A DNA stretch of 64,000 nt. Source: Gonatopus flavifemur. Its lineage: Eukaryota; Arthropoda; Insecta; Hymenoptera; Dryinidae. Within the stretch, counting starts at the first letter, position 1. Each line of letters begins with the position of its first letter. Of the stretch, positions 10,403 through 28,476 are shown one piece after another. Location: the NCBI GenBank assembly GCA_018340375.1, contig JAFFJZ010000020.1:3162001-3226000 (forward strand), given 5' to 3'. A model generated the notes under the pieces. It was not told the DNA's origin, did no database searches, and saw only the letters and a list, made by a program, of their open reading frames with translations. The position numbers and the translations under genes were made by a program.

Positions 10403-12860
10403 AAAGACAACAATATTGTTGTATTGAAGTGCCTTTGAATTTTTCAAAAATTTCATTTTCTCTTGTTCCTCACTTTTGAAATTCAATAAAAGATTATTTT
10501 TTATATACTACATTCGAGTTACTGATCAAAAATAAAAATGTAAGTTTTCAAAGAATTTAATTGCTTTTGTCATTGCTTTTTTGTTTGTTTAATTAGGAAT
10601 ATATGCTGTTGAACTATTTGCAGAGAAAAAATTTATGATATTGATGTGTTTTATTGATTCAAATGATCCTATCGGTGATCCTTCGGATCAACTATCACCT
10701 TTGTGAATGATTGGAACCAGTTTGAATCTTCCAAAGTCCGCAATTGGTGTTTGATGAATCCATCCTTATTATCACTCAATGATGTGCAGTGAAACAAATC
10801 AGGAATTTTTGTATCAAAATCGCAGAACTCTTGACAGAAGTATGATCGATACAAAATTTATTTTTCAAATGAATATGAGAATCAGTTTTTATGAGGTGGG
10901 AAATTTTTCCGTCGATATTTAAGTGCAAAAAATATAAAAATTATATATAATTTTCATATAAGTTGTGTATGAGAACGTGGTGTACTTTTGACCACTTTAT
11001 CGTACAGTGCTATCTGGTGATAGCATTTGTGAAACAAAAAAATTTTTTTTGTGAAATGATGGTCGTCCTTTACTACACTAAAGTTTTGTTTTACCAGGGA
11101 TTTTAGGGTTGATCCTTAAATCTCTCGAAGTCCCTTTTTCCATGAACAGTCTCTGAAGGTGTCTTTTTTCGACATTTCAGTGCCCAAGTCCCTTTTTTAC
11201 TCACATTACTAATAGAAATACGCAATTTTCATTCTTCTACCATTAACATCTCATGAATTGACTATGTTCAGAGTTCTATGGCATCCGGATGATACAAACC
11301 CAGGGAATGCAGCTTTCAAAATATTTATTCATTAGGCACTCATCGGTATACGTAGTATACCCAGCACGGAGTGCCTATTGCACCTGCTATTGTACCCTCT
11401 GACCGGCCCGAAGGTTCATGAGAGCTAACTTTTAGATTCACAAACGTTTGACGAAAGTTCCACGGATGTTGAAGTGTCCGCCTCGTGATACTTTCAGGAA
11501 ACGTAAATGGAACGTTGGCTGAAGGTTTATCGAAGGTTTGATGGAGCTTCATAAAAATATCTTAACTTATATCATTTTTCATAAATAATCAATTAAATAA
11601 TGAACATAAATTAAAAACGAACGTTCCATCTATGTTTCATGAAGGTATTTCGAGACGGGCATTTCAACGTTCGTAGAACTTTTGTCAAACGTTTGTGAAT
11701 CTAAAAGTTAGCTTTTATGAAACTCCGGCCCGATCTATACAGATCTAATCTGAACTTTGTTGAAGCTTCATATTCCCTTCGGGAACTATTAGAGTTCATT
11801 TTCATTTGAATTGCTTCCATTCGCCAAAACATTCCCTTCAGGGAATATAAACACATGGAGACGAATAATCTTTTCAAACATCTTGTTGATTATATATCTT
11901 AATGCATACAATTTATAAAATTAGTATATGTCTGACATATAATATAGTATTATAATAATTTACATAATATATCAATATACGAAATTAAAATAGTACAAAT
12001 TTCTCAACAGTTTTGTACTTATATAAAAATGAAATAAGACTAGTTCATTAATAATAATTTTAAGTTCATAGCCAATAAGAGTTATTGATAATATATAAAT
12101 CAAAGCTCAATCATCGATTAATTAATTGCATTACCCTGGTATCGTTCGTTTCGATTAATCCATAGTTACGAGATCAACTCTACGAACATTGATGGGCTCA
12201 CATTCAAAATACTATATAAATATATACATATATCAGGTTATTCAAATTCTTACTACGCAGTTGAATGAATTTTTCATCATTTTTACCACGGCACTCTCGT
12301 GGATGGTTTCACTGGAACGACTCTGCAATAAAAATATAAAATTCGAAATAAATGAAGAAAAACGATCAAAGTAGTATTTCAACTTTTATTAAATTGATTC
12401 AAGATGAAAATTATAAAAAGCACATTCATCAATGAAAAACAATAATCAAAATAAGTTGGAAGAATTGTACATATAATTATATTACATTTTCTAAAATTCT
12501 CCTTTAAATTAAAAATCGTATTCAAGTTTATCATATGGTAAGATGATTCTGTGTTGACCCAAATTACATTATCAACACAATAAATAAGAAAGTTAATCAT
12601 TAAAAGTATGCAAAGTTCAATACGTTTTCATGTGAATTATCAAGTATTATTGGTATTGTCTTTTTCAAATTTTGTTTCTAAAGAAAAAAAAGACTTGTCA
12701 ACGAGCGTCAAAATGCTCATACATACTCATTTATGTTGCATTTCGATTGAAAGATAGCTCAGGAAAATTGTCATCTTTCAGAAAAATGCTTGTTCTCCTT
12801 CTGTTTCTTATAGATCATAAATTGGGAATTGATAATAAAAGTTTTCAATAGGAACAATTC
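10403..12860. other. Intergenic region ORC1 / kinesin-8 (convergent)
   Basis: AT-rich with no supportable gene. It includes the ORC1 poly(A) signal and a damaged foldback element at 11402-11783. The minus-strand AATAAA at 12390-12385 is a possible distal poly(A) signal for the kinesin gene. Open frames here are short and show no family resemblance. Confidence 0.5.
11402..11783. mobile_element. CCCGAAGGG-type foldback MITE, rearranged copy A
   Basis: The arms are inverted copies: TTAGATTCACAAACGTTTGA near 11430 pairs with TCAAACGTTTGTGAATCTAA near 11684. The right end, with GAAGCTTCATATTCCCTTCG then GG at 11783, matches the ends of copies at 19706-20177 and 28640-29142, but the left end lacks the first ~50 bases of the terminal repeat and no matching flanks exist. 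It is therefore a deleted or recombined family member. Confidence 0.65.
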
Positions 12861-15464
12861 TTACTTTGTTTTTCCATTCAATTTTTTTTGGGAGGTCAAT
12901 AAAAATTTTGGTTTGTCCTGCGAGACTTTCGATGCCAAACTTCCCAGATTCGATTTAGGATTTTCAGCCTTCAACTTATTCAAAATAGCCACGCTCTTGG
13001 CGTTCATTACAGATGGTTTTGGAGGAGTAGAAGTAGAGTTGTTCTCTTTATCCAAAGATCCATTTTTGTGTAGATTCAACGCCTGTTTGGCCCTTTTGGT
13101 CGGGGTACCGTGGTTTTGATGATTTTTTTCGACGAGTGCTCGTTTCTTCACTGGTTTATCCTTCAGATGGAACGTACTGTTCAGATTCGTTTCGGTGAAT
13201 TTATTCGTTATAACGTCTTGGCTATCGGAATCCGTTTTCACATTTCCATCCAACGTGATGGTCACGTTATGAAGATTCGTATTGACGGTTTTCAGATGTT
13301 CCTCCTCGTCGGGGGACGTATTGAACGTGCTACTAAGAATATTCGACGATTGTTTTTCTTCGTCAATTTGAATTTCGTCGTCCGTGCTGAACGAAGAAGA
13401 GTGTAACGGGATTTCATTGTTCAAAGGATTCTCCAATTGTGGAATACTCAAAGAAATTAAACTGTAAAAGCCTTCTTCTTGATGGGATTCACCCAAATCT
13501 GACCATTTGATGTTTCTCACGCCTTCCAACAATTTGATCAATTGTTTAAACTCTTGATTCATTTTATCAGTCAAAATTCCATGTCCTCTCATCAAGTTGT
13601 AATAGTTTTGCAATCTACCGCTCATCATTTTGACTATAGTATATAGAGACTGCATTTCGCACTGTTGCAGACTGCTGATCTTTCTTGTATGTTCGAATTG
13701 TTGCTGCATTCTAGACCTCTCTATTTCACAAATTTTCAAATTGATCTTATCCGACAACTTCTCGTAAAGGTTCTCAGATTTGATCTGACCTTCCAAATCT
13801 TTAATTTCTTCTTCGATCATGCACAACTCCTTCCATGTGGCAAGTATCTGAGCTTTGAGGGATTCTCTCTGCCTCTTGAAATAATGCAAAGATTTATTAA
13901 CGCGAGATTTTCCACTGGAGTTTTGTTCTCCTAATGTTACAGCGTCTATGGCTGTCGTTAAATTATGCAATCTGTTGTCAGCTGCTTTTTTATACTGAAT
14001 TCTGCAACACAGAATTTTGTCGCTACTCTCCAAAGACAACATTCTCTCGTTCAAAGTCTTCTTCTGGTGAAAGAGCTCCAATAATTTGTTAGTGAACTGG
14101 GAGAGATTTTTATTGATTTCCTCATTTCCTTTGTTCTGCTTAAACTCTGGTCTCATTTGCTGCAGTGCTCCGCTTTCGTACGACAATAATTTTTGTTTCA
14201 ATAAATTTATTTCTTTCTTCTGTTCTTCTACCAATTTTATGTATCCAGTGACATGCATCTCGCAAGAAACAATGTTCTTTTTGACATAAGTTTTGATCTT
14301 CTTGGCCCTGTCCGCGTATCGAAGGGTGTTGTAAGTATCTTCGTAACTTAGATGAGAAGGAGCGATATTGGCTATCATTACGGTCTGACAGTTTCCACCG
14401 AGAGAATCTTTGAGCAACCGTGTAAGTTTGGAGTCTCTGTAAGGAATATGTTTAATACCATCCGCCAAATTATTGATACAATTTCCAAGGGCTAGCAAAG
14501 ATTTGTTGATATTTGCTCCTTCTTTGAATCTAGCTCCTTTACATCCTGTCGCGGATGCTCTCTCGGATCCCGCTAAATCAATCATAGATAATTTAACGTG
14601 CTTCTTTTGTCTGTCCAATTTGTTAATGATATTGATATAAACTTGAAAAACGGCATGACTCCTGCTACTTTCTTGATTCGCGTCGGTGGGATGCTGGGTA
14701 CGATTTTTGTTACCTCTTGACAATAAACTGAATAATTCTTCTGCGTTGTGGATAGTTATCACCTTCAGACCGGCGATAACCATACCTGATCTCCCGTCGT
14801 CTCTAATTTGCAATGGATTAGACTTATGTAGTAGATCTTGAACAACTTCGTTATAGACTTCCAAATAAGTAACTCCTAAATTGAACTCTCGATGACTACT
14901 TTGTTCTTCGATCTGAGAAAATAATTCTGCGACTGTCCGATACGTTATACCTGGATCTACTTGACTGCCGATCATGGTGTGTGTTTTACCAGCTCCTGTC
15001 GCGCCGTACGCAAATACAGAACAATTATAACCATCTAGAAGACAACTGATTAGATCTCTAGTACTCCCTTCGAATACATCTTTGTTGTGAGACGTGTGGT
15101 CGAAAATTCTATCGAAAATAAATTGTAGTTCCTTGTTTTGTTTCTTCAGTAAATCACGCCCTTTTTGAATAACTCCTTGATAGAAGAATGGATTATCCTC
15201 TTCTTTGGGGTCGAATATCAACATTTTCTCATCCACGACTTTAATGACGGTTTTTGAATTCTTTTCTATTTCAATATCATTGGAAGGCCGAACACGAACG
15301 ATTACTCTGATATTGGTTTGCGATCCTCCGACGCTTTGAGTGATCGATGTCGTACTTCCACTCGTGCTTGGTTTCAATCCATTGGTCGTGGGTTTGTTTC
15401 TCGCGTACGGCGAGAATGCCCTCGTATAATCCCTCTTGTTATTCACCATGGTTGAAAAATCCAC
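12861..15464 (-). CDS. Kinesin-8 family motor (KIF18A / Klp67A-like), intronless
   Basis: One uninterrupted frame of 867 codons. The motor domain begins NIRVIVRVRP (51-60) with P-loop GATGAGKT (154-161), switch I NQESSRSH (263-270), switch II DLAGSE (296-301) and the neck-linker region LRYADRAKKIKTYVKKN (near 381-397). The long N-terminal insert after the P-loop region and the overall order best match kinesin-8. Coiled coils follow (about 405-640), then an acidic Ser/Thr stretch and a basic tail with a KEN motif at 806-808, a possible APC/C degron. Kinesin-8 motors walk to plus ends and dampen spindle microtubule dynamics in mitosis. A second in-frame Met lies five codons in. The lack of any intron, unlike its neighbours, is notable. 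The KIF18A versus KIF18B versus Klp67A assignment is not settled. Confidence 0.92.
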   Translation of the reverse strand: MDFSTMVNNKRDYTRAFSPYARNKPTTNGLKPSTSGSTTSITQSVGGSQTNIRVIVRVRPSNDIEIEKNSKTVIKVVDEKMLIFDPKEEDNPFFYQGVIQKGRDLLKKQNKELQFIFDRIFDHTSHNKDVFEGSTRDLISCLLDGYNCSVFAYGATGAGKTHTMIGSQVDPGITYRTVAELFSQIEEQSSHREFNLGVTYLEVYNEVVQDLLHKSNPLQIRDDGRSGMVIAGLKVITIHNAEELFSLLSRGNKNRTQHPTDANQESSRSHAVFQVYINIINKLDRQKKHVKLSMIDLAGSERASATGCKGARFKEGANINKSLLALGNCINNLADGIKHIPYRDSKLTRLLKDSLGGNCQTVMIANIAPSHLSYEDTYNTLRYADRAKKIKTYVKKNIVSCEMHVTGYIKLVEEQKKEINLLKQKLLSYESGALQQMRPEFKQNKGNEEINKNLSQFTNKLLELFHQKKTLNERMLSLESSDKILCCRIQYKKAADNRLHNLTTAIDAVTLGEQNSSGKSRVNKSLHYFKRQRESLKAQILATWKELCMIEEEIKDLEGQIKSENLYEKLSDKINLKICEIERSRMQQQFEHTRKISSLQQCEMQSLYTIVKMMSGRLQNYYNLMRGHGILTDKMNQEFKQLIKLLEGVRNIKWSDLGESHQEEGFYSLISLSIPQLENPLNNEIPLHSSSFSTDDEIQIDEEKQSSNILSSTFNTSPDEEEHLKTVNTNLHNVTITLDGNVKTDSDSQDVITNKFTETNLNSTFHLKDKPVKKRALVEKNHQNHGTPTKRAKQALNLHKNGSLDKENNSTSTPPKPSVMNAKSVAILNKLKAENPKSNLGSLASKVSQDKPKFLLTSQKKLNGKTK

Positions 15465-16396
15465 TTACATGCGAGAATTCTTAAAAATAATTGCACAGCA
15501 TAAAAATGTCGTTTATGGCATATCACAGCACATACATACGTTCATAAATGAATGTACAAAGAAAATTCACTCTTATAGAAAAATTGTAGTTGTATCAAAA
15601 GAACACTTCACTATCGTATATGCTAGTTTGCTTTTCAGACTTTTGACATAATAAAAAATGTTATAGCAACTTGACAATGACTGTTTAACCGTTGTGCCTC
15701 GTGAAGCTTTGAAATTCAAATTGTAGTTGTTATTGGCGTCACTAGTAGTAGCGCAGTGATCGGAAAGTCATGTTTTTGCAACCAACGGTTGTTTTTGATA
15801 ACTTTTCCGAACGCAGCCAGAGAAAATGGTTTTTGTAGCCTATAAATCGAATTTGAGAACACATCTGTTTTGTTCTATTTTGACCATGAAAATGAAAGGT
15901 TAGAATTTTTTAAAGGACTCCAGTCGCTCCAATACAAAAATATACACATTTTGTAAACAGTTCAATTATTTTGTATCGACTATTGTTGGCATTTGAAATA
16001 TATTTCAATTACGTAACTGTATACTTTCCAGACAGTTTACCACGAGATCTGACAAAATAACGAAATCGGAGTTGGTTGGTATTTGAATTGTCATGTTCAA
16101 TGAATGTATATTTTCAAATATATATTTTACATGAAAATCTCTAAGAATCTATGTATCGAATATACATTGGAGTTAAGTGCAGATTATTTATGTCATATGG
16201 CAAGTATGATTAGATTATCATTAGTTTTGCTCAACGTTCTGAACAAAGTAACAAAATAATATTTTAATTTGCTTTTATTCAGTAATGCGACAAGGGATAT
16301 GTTTGTAAAATGCTGACCTATGGACTCCAAAACTGAATTTCTAACATTCAAGTACAAGAATAGCAGTGAATTGAAATCAAAACTCGCAAACGAAAC
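15465..16396. other. Divergent kinesin-8 / WDR24 intergenic region
   Basis: About 930 bp between two divergent start codons, so both promoters should be here. I saw no recognisable core promoter element, repeat or coding sequence; the open frames are short and AT-driven. Confidence 0.5.
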
Positions 16397-21442
<5,046 letters not shown>

Positions 21443-22339
21443 TATTAATCAACTGTATATTAAATTCATGTACATAATTTGTAAGATTAAGTTGAGAAGT
21501 ATAGACTACAGTTGAATAAATTTGTTATTCAATTGAACAAATCTAATTTATCAGAAGTACTTATTGATACAACTTGCTAGCAAAAACAAGCGCGGTATAA
21601 TACTATAAAATGAAATGAAAGATCAAAAACTCGTTGTTAAATTTAATTTCTCTTTCATCGTTATTGATAGTTTTTGGTGTTATTTTATGAAAATAAAATT
21701 AATAGATCGCAGATTGAATTTATAAAGTAATTGATCGGTTCATCGTTACATTCGCCAAACTAGTTCGCATTTGAATAAAATATTGAAATAACAGTTTAAA
21801 ATGTTTTTCTTTTATTTACATGAATTCAAGGTATTTTATAAATACATATATTTGATCTACATATTATAATACCCGAAGAAAGATGGTTGTCAAACATGGA
21901 TATAAGTAGTGACAGATACAAAACACAAAACTATACACATTATTGCTAGTTTGCAGTCATATTTGCAGACAAATGAAAACGGAAAATTTGTATACATAAT
22001 TTTTACAATTGTTCAATTGTCTCCATGATTGATGTTTTTTCTACTGTAGACACTTAAATAGTTGGCCCCTCCTAAGAATAACAACACATTTTGTTCCTGA
22101 CGAGTTTCTTTGTTTTTTTCTTCACAATAAAAATTCTTCGGTTTATTTGAACCAATCACACATAGTATATACATTGAAAGCATTTAAAAAAATAATAGTT
22201 CGTTATGTATTTTCATTCTTTTGTTGTTGTTTTTCTCGTTTTTTTTTTGTTTTTATTCGTGCAACACATAATAACGATAGATTTTTATCTGTTTCAAGTA
22301 ATCGGAATTGGAAAAAAAGAAAAAAAAACATTTCAAAAT
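21443..22339. other. Convergent WDR24 / UBE3C 3' region
   Basis: AT-rich 3' flanks. The WDR24 poly(A) signal AATAAA is at 21515-21520; a minus-strand AATAAA at 22147-22142 is about 190 bases past the UBE3C stop and another lies at 21816-21811. Nothing else was recognised. Confidence 0.55.
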
Positions 22340-25300
22340 CTAACTAAGCTCAAATCCAGCACCAGCCTGTATCGCGTACAATAATTTTTCACGGAGTGTT
22401 CGTTCGTCTGGGAATTCGGGAAGTTTCAAAAGATTCATACAGGTACTAGAGGTGGGTAGACGATCAACGCTTCCAGCGTGTTGAATACAAAAAGGAGGAT
22501 CTAGTTCCTGAAAAGAGATAAGTTTGTTACTACGAAACAATTTTGAAGAAATTTCGGATTTGCGAGTAATCGGATCAGTTTTTAAAAAAAAGGTCGATTT
22601 CTTTTTAAGTAAAATTTCAGGGAGTTTCATCTTTCAACGTGCGGAACTCGATACCTTTTTTCCCTAAACAATCCAAGGACACGCCATTCCGAAAATAGTA
22701 TAGAGCAATTACAGGAAAATTTCTGTTAGTCTTTGGACATACAATACCTTAAATCCAAGAAGAGGAGGTCGACTACAACTGGTAACAAACTTAAGCAATT
22801 GACTTTTCTGTTGATCACTGAATTCTTGCACAACTTTCCAAAAGGCAGTGATCGTGGGATGATCAGACGTATAGCCTCCTGTGTAGTTGGTATGTAATTT
22901 TAGATCATTGACGTCAACTGGAATTTGCGCTCCAGATATCAAGACTTGAAGTTCTTTGTTATTGAACATTTGTAGCCAATCGAGAGGTATGACACTTCCG
23001 ATACCCTGCTTGAAAGCATAACACTGTGCTCTAATTTGTTTATTAAGTTTGTAATCAGCCATTAGATGGATATATTCTATACGATTGTTATTAGTAACGG
23101 GAATATTGGCACCGCCAGGTTTAAGCTCGTCTATTCTTCTTTCCCCAAATTCGTCGGATAAGACGGTAAAATCGAGTCCAAGATCAGTCACATCTCCTTT
23201 ATAACTTTTTAAATAAAGAAGATTTCTATACATGATCGGATCCAAAGAGGCAAGATGATGAACGTCAACGTCAGCCTGTCTACCAACGATTTTCGAAAGG
23301 AAAAATTCAGCAAACGGTAAATCTACCAATAAATTCTCGTACAAAGCTTTTCCAAGCATTCTACCGATAAAGTAATAATGCTTTGGGAAATCGTTTATCA
23401 ATAAATGTACCGTTGGATTCGGATACAGCATATTGTCTTTCGTTAGTCTAAAAAATCCTCTATTAGGATCGAAACTAGTTTTTAACAATTCAGAAAGAAA
23501 TTCTCTGAACAATCCTCCCCCGTCTACCCCCGCTTCTTCCAATCCAGCGTTGTTTACCAATTGAATACGCATTTTTAATCGTAATTCTGGTTCATTTTCC
23601 GGGGATAATTTTTCAAACGCGTCCTCGTACAAGTAATTCCTCCGAACCGAGATTTGAATCAACGGTCCTTGAAGGAAATGCGTCAATTCACCTTGTTGTT
23701 CCGTTTTATCTCGATAAATCAAAGATTGAAAAACCACGACGCGATCGTTGAAAGGTACGACAAAGGGCACTTCGCGTAACAGCGTTAGAGTTCGAATTTC
23801 TTTGGCGGTTAAAGGAGGACCTCCCTCGAGCTCTTCTCGAGTGAAAGCTCGAATTCCTTGAAATGGTATGTAGTTTCTGAGTCCACGTCTACAAAATGTG
23901 AAATCTTGAGGTTTGTCGATGGGTATCGTAATGTTCGAGGAAATCCAATGACCTTCGGGACAGAACTGTCGTCTCAAATCTCTCGTGTGTAATTGACGTA
24001 GTAAACCGACCGTTACTTTGAATAGATGTATCCACATTTGTGTATCTTGTGGGGATTGTATGGTAGGCGAAGGACCGAGAACAGCATTTTTATAATCATC
24101 TCTAACGGTCGGTCGAGTATCGGGGAACGCAAGTTCCACCAAACCTAAACATATGCCTTTCAAATGACTTGACAGCAAAACCAATTCAGATATCGTGAAC
24201 GGCATGGCGTGCTGATTACTATGATCCGTCATTTGTTCGGTGGTTTCGATGAAAAATTCTGTATCGTGTAGAGTGGCTATCAACAAACTAAATAGAGAAC
24301 AGAAGACGGCGAGAAGAGGGACTATCTTTTGCGTATCCTCCGTTGAGAGAGCAACGCCTTGCGAAATGATTTGTAGTAACGGCGTGGCACTGCCGAACAA
24401 GGATACTTGATGGACCGATAATAATACATCCCATAAATTCTTAAGGAAAGTTGGCTTGAAAGCAAGCATATATAATAATTTGTATTTATGAACCGCTAAT
24501 TTGTTACTTATTAATAAATGATGACACAATTGGCATAGCGGTTGCAAAACTGCAGAATCTTTGCTGTGATCTGTAGCGGAAAGTATTCCAAGAACACGTT
24601 TGTCTTCGTTCAACAACATCATACACTGTTGTAATATCTTGGTTTCTCCTTTATCGATTAAATGAGTATCAGTTTCGGTATCCGAATCTTCCATATCTTC
24701 CGTTGTAACATTCTGATCGGTGATCGATGCAACCTCTTTGATGGTAGAACTCATTGATGCAAGAACTTGCAGATAATCATGCAAAATCTCTTTGAATTTC
24801 GATAATACTGAAATTTAAAACAATATCGTTACTATTCGAATCATTCATCGATATTGACTCATTTTTATAATGAAATTACTCACAAAATTGATTGGATTCC
24901 AACAATAGGAACGAATAGAACAAACTTATCGTCGGTTTCATCGAAGTTCTATTTATACAATTTATCAATTGAACGTACGGGAATTCTTCAAATTCCGAGA
25001 GAGCTGGAATAATGAACATTCTTACGGGTTCAGACATTTTGGGTGACAGAAGGTATTTGCATAACTCTTTGAAAACGAGAGTAGAAAAATCATCCTTCTG
25101 ATTCAAATGATATATCAAATCCAAAGGCCGTTTTATCATATCCAACAGACACTTGGATATCGGAGTGGGAGGTATAGAGGTTGGTTCCAACATAGGTGGA
25201 ATTTTTTCATCTATTAATTTTCTCAACAGATGAAAATAACCGTGATGAATTAAATACGTAAAAATGCTTTCTAAGAACATGTGACTATTCTGGCCAAGAA

Positions 25301-25907
25301 CTTTGACTGTAGTTTCTCGATCTGTGAATACCTCCAATACTCTTAAAGGAATAGCTAAAGAATAAGCACTGCTGGATGACACTTGCGTTGTATATTCTAT
25401 AGATAAATGGAGGAGCCATCTGAAAAGAACAATCCAAGATGAATTAAGCGTGACACAAGGATACGAATTGGAAAAATTTCAAACAACTCACCGTAGTCTC
25501 CATAACCATTCTGATATTTGTACGGCTCTTAATTTGATGATCTCTTGATGTTTCAGAGACAGTTGTAAAATCCATATCAGTCTATCCGTGTCTAGAGTGT
25601 GATCATAAAAAAAAAGTAATTTTTGTAAACAAGGCATCAGTTCGTCCACCGTCAAATTTCTACACCTCGCTTGACGTTGGAATTCATCAAATTCGTATCT
25701 CTGCTGTGCATGAACGATTCTTCTGGTCACAAAACTTCGTACACAAGCTTGAATTTTGGCAGCAGAATTATGTCTTTTGCGCAATTGTTCTCGTTTCGAA
25801 CGTTCGAATTGAGCATGCTGTAGGAGAGCTGCTTTTTCGTCTCTTCTACTAGCACCTGCTAAATTTTGTTGTGGCTTACGCCTGTAATCTCCTTCAAAAC
25901 TGTACAT
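22340..25907 (-). CDS. UBE3C: UBE3C, HECT-type E3 ubiquitin ligase
   Basis: Four exons (25907-25492, 25419-24884, 24807-22748, 22507-22340) give 1059 codons; human UBE3C is 1083 aa. The start MYSFEGDYRRKPQQNLAGAS and the IQ motif (around residues 49-63, AAKIQACVRSFVTRR) are family hallmarks. The C-terminal HECT domain includes NNAGLEEAGVDGGGLFREFL, FIGRMLGKALYENLLVDLPF and the catalytic cysteine at about residue 1027 in LPTSSTCMNLLKLP, ending in the conserved GFELS. UBE3C binds the proteasome and extends ubiquitin chains on stalled substrates. The HECT domain and catalytic site are intact with no frame breaks. It converges on WDR24; upstream of the start there is only repeat-rich intergenic DNA. 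Confidence 0.95.
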
Positions 25908-26775
25908 GCTAGGCCGTCATTAACAGATGATTAATAACATTATTAAGTCCGACGACTCGGACAAAAAATAATCTTCAGAATGTATCAATGAACTGACATT
26001 AAAAATCCATGTCACGTACAATGTTATAAATACAAAATTTGCTCATCTTTGTTCAGTACAGAGAATTATTGAAATGTATTTATATGTGTGTATATATATA
26101 TATACACGTATGTATACTTATATATGCGAGTAAAGAAGATTTTTCCGAAGAAACTTATGATTAACACGTTAATTAAGGTGTCGAGAGGTTTGATTCGATT
26201 CACTATTTTGATCAATGATTATTCTCACGAATCAACCGAGTCCGAAAATGTTCTATAATTTGATTACAGTACAATTTATGCTTAACGCACGAGATCTTGA
26301 CTATATTGACGATTTAACATGACACTTCACATGCCTTCTGGCTTCACGAGATATTTTCATTCGCCAAGACTGAATTGTTCATATAAGTCAAGTCATTCCA
26401 AGTCATTCAACATGTTTATGGAGCATTCGTAATTCTTCTCCAGTTGAATTTTTCGACAAAATCACAGCATTTTCAATTGGTTTATACTGTACTGTTTTTG
26501 AATAAATAACATGATTGTTTCACGACACTATAGCAAAGTTCAATACTTTTGTGATGAACGAACAACACGAATGATGATTATATATTGAGCAGTAATGGGT
26601 TTTAATTGGCTGATGTTGTCAATATTTGCTCTTTTAATTGAACTATAATTGGTCGAATATTTTTTGCTGCGTCATATATATGTATGCAAAAAGCTGGGGT
26701 TTGAATAGAAAACATGGGTGCGTTCAGTAGCGTAGCGACAAATTCTCCTTTTTTCTTCTTCTATCGACGTGTAAA
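25908..26775. other. UBE3C upstream flank
   Basis: Likely holds the UBE3C promoter, but no motif is distinctive. A short TA-rich tract is near 26088-26105. No coding sequence was found. Confidence 0.45.
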
Positions 26776-27614
26776 GCTGTAATTTCATGGGGCGTCGAGC
26801 ATCAAGCGTCAACATTAGAAAGAAAGAGAGGTCACACAGTTCTTCTCTTTCCTTCTAATGTTGACGCTTGATGCTCGATGCCCCATGAAATTACAGCTTA
26901 AAGATGTAATTTCATGGGGCGTCGAGCATCAAGCGTCAACATTAGAAGGAAAGAGAAGAACTGTGTGATCTCTCTTTCTTTCTAATGTTGACGCTTGATG
27001 CTCGACGCCCCATGAAATTACAGCTTAAAGGTGTAATTTCATACGAGCATCAAACGTCCAGCGTCGAGCGATTTTCACATTTTCTAGGAGTCAAGGTACC
27101 ATTTCATGGGAGCTTTTGCATCAAGCGTCAACATTGGAAGAAACGAGTGGTCCAACAGGTTCTCTCTGTTCTTCCAATGTTGACGCTTGATGCTGAAGCT
27201 GCAATCAAAAAGGCCCTTCAGCGTGAAAGCTTAAAGATGTAATTTCATGGGGCGTCGAGCATCAAGCGTCAACATTAGAAGGAAAGAGAAGAACTGTGTG
27301 ACCTCTCTTTCTTTCTAATGTTGACGCTCGATGCTCGACGCCCCATGAAATTACATCTTAAGATGTAATTTCATGGGGCGTCGAGCATCAAGCGTCAACA
27401 TTAGAAGGAAAGAGAAGAACTGTGTGATCTCTCTTTCTTTCTAATGTTGACGCTTGATGCTCGACGCCCCATGAAATTACATCTTTAAAGCTGTAATTTC
27501 ATGGGGCGTCGAGCATCAAGCGTCAACAATAGACGGAAAGAGAAGAACTGTGTGACCTCTCTTTCTTTCTAATGTTGACGCTTGATGCTCGACGCCCCAT
27601 GAAATTACAGCTAA
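26776..27614. repeat. Tandem array of six ~125-bp palindromic units
   Basis: Each unit is itself a near-perfect hairpin: it opens TGTAATTTCATGGGGCGTCG, runs through AGCATCAAGCGTCAACATTA, turns around a short centre with GTCACACAG, and returns as the complement. Approximate units are 26776-26897, 26900-27026, a diverged 27029-27236, 27234-27359, 27361-27485 and 27488-27614. The units meet at TTAA, CTTAAAG or TTTAAA. Decayed pieces of the same motif continue to about 27890. Open frames inside are artefacts of the repeat. A run of nested or serial insertions of one hairpin MITE, or a satellite derived from it, is likely. Confidence 0.85.
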
Positions 27615-28476
27615 ACAGTGTTTAGCTTTGACGCCGTTCTAACCCATAATTGAGTTTCAGCACAATCCATCATTATTCAATCATTCTCAATAGTGCAGGA
27701 TAAAGAAGACACTTCAGCTCTAACAATATATGTTCATATTTGTTTAATATTCTTTCTTCCGCACAGAGAATAGTTAAAAGACAACTTTTAACTCTCAGAT
27801 CGAGCGTCGAGAAACATCATGAAGCTTTGACGCTGAAATCTAGAACCTGGGGTAATCGCTCGTCGCTCAACGCTCGTGTGAAATTACAACTTGAACATTC
27901 GGTACTATGACACATTCGGTATTATGATACTCCTAATTAGACCTATTGGCAGAATGTAAGTTATCAAGAATTAAGTCAATATATTAAGATTCACATAACC
28001 TCAAAATTGACGCGAAACAAAATTTCACTATCTGCAATGTATTAAAGAGATGCAAATTCAATTTATCAAATCTATCGATAGAGGTAAGGGTGGATATATG
28101 GGCCCCCACTTTCTTTATTTGTAATAACTTCTTCTATTTTCAGCATAAAAATCTGAAATAAATCATAATTCCTCTATGAACTACCCAACACTGATTGCAT
28201 GAAGTCCCGTTTCATTCTTCGCAGCCATTAAAGGAATAAAATCGTTTTTCTAAAGTTTCCCATTTTTTCATTACCAACATTTGTGCGGGTAATATGGGCC
28301 CCAAGGTATTTTTGTCAAAGAAATGAAACAATTAAAGGAAAGTGTTCATTTACTCATAAATCCACATAGAATAGAGTTGGATCTAGATATAAATTGAAAG
28401 TCCGCTTGGATGTTGCGTCAAAATGAAGAAAAGTGACTTATCATAAACCAACTGGAAAAATCATTTTTGTTTCAAT

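Noticed and set aside
12829..14289. Several plus-strand frames over the kinesin gene
   Set aside because: Antisense shadows of the 867-codon motor gene, with no homology or splice context.
26985..27242. 85-codon frame inside the palindrome array
   Set aside because: Its residues repeat with the hairpin unit (MLTLDA twice) and it crosses unit junctions, so it is a repeat artefact.
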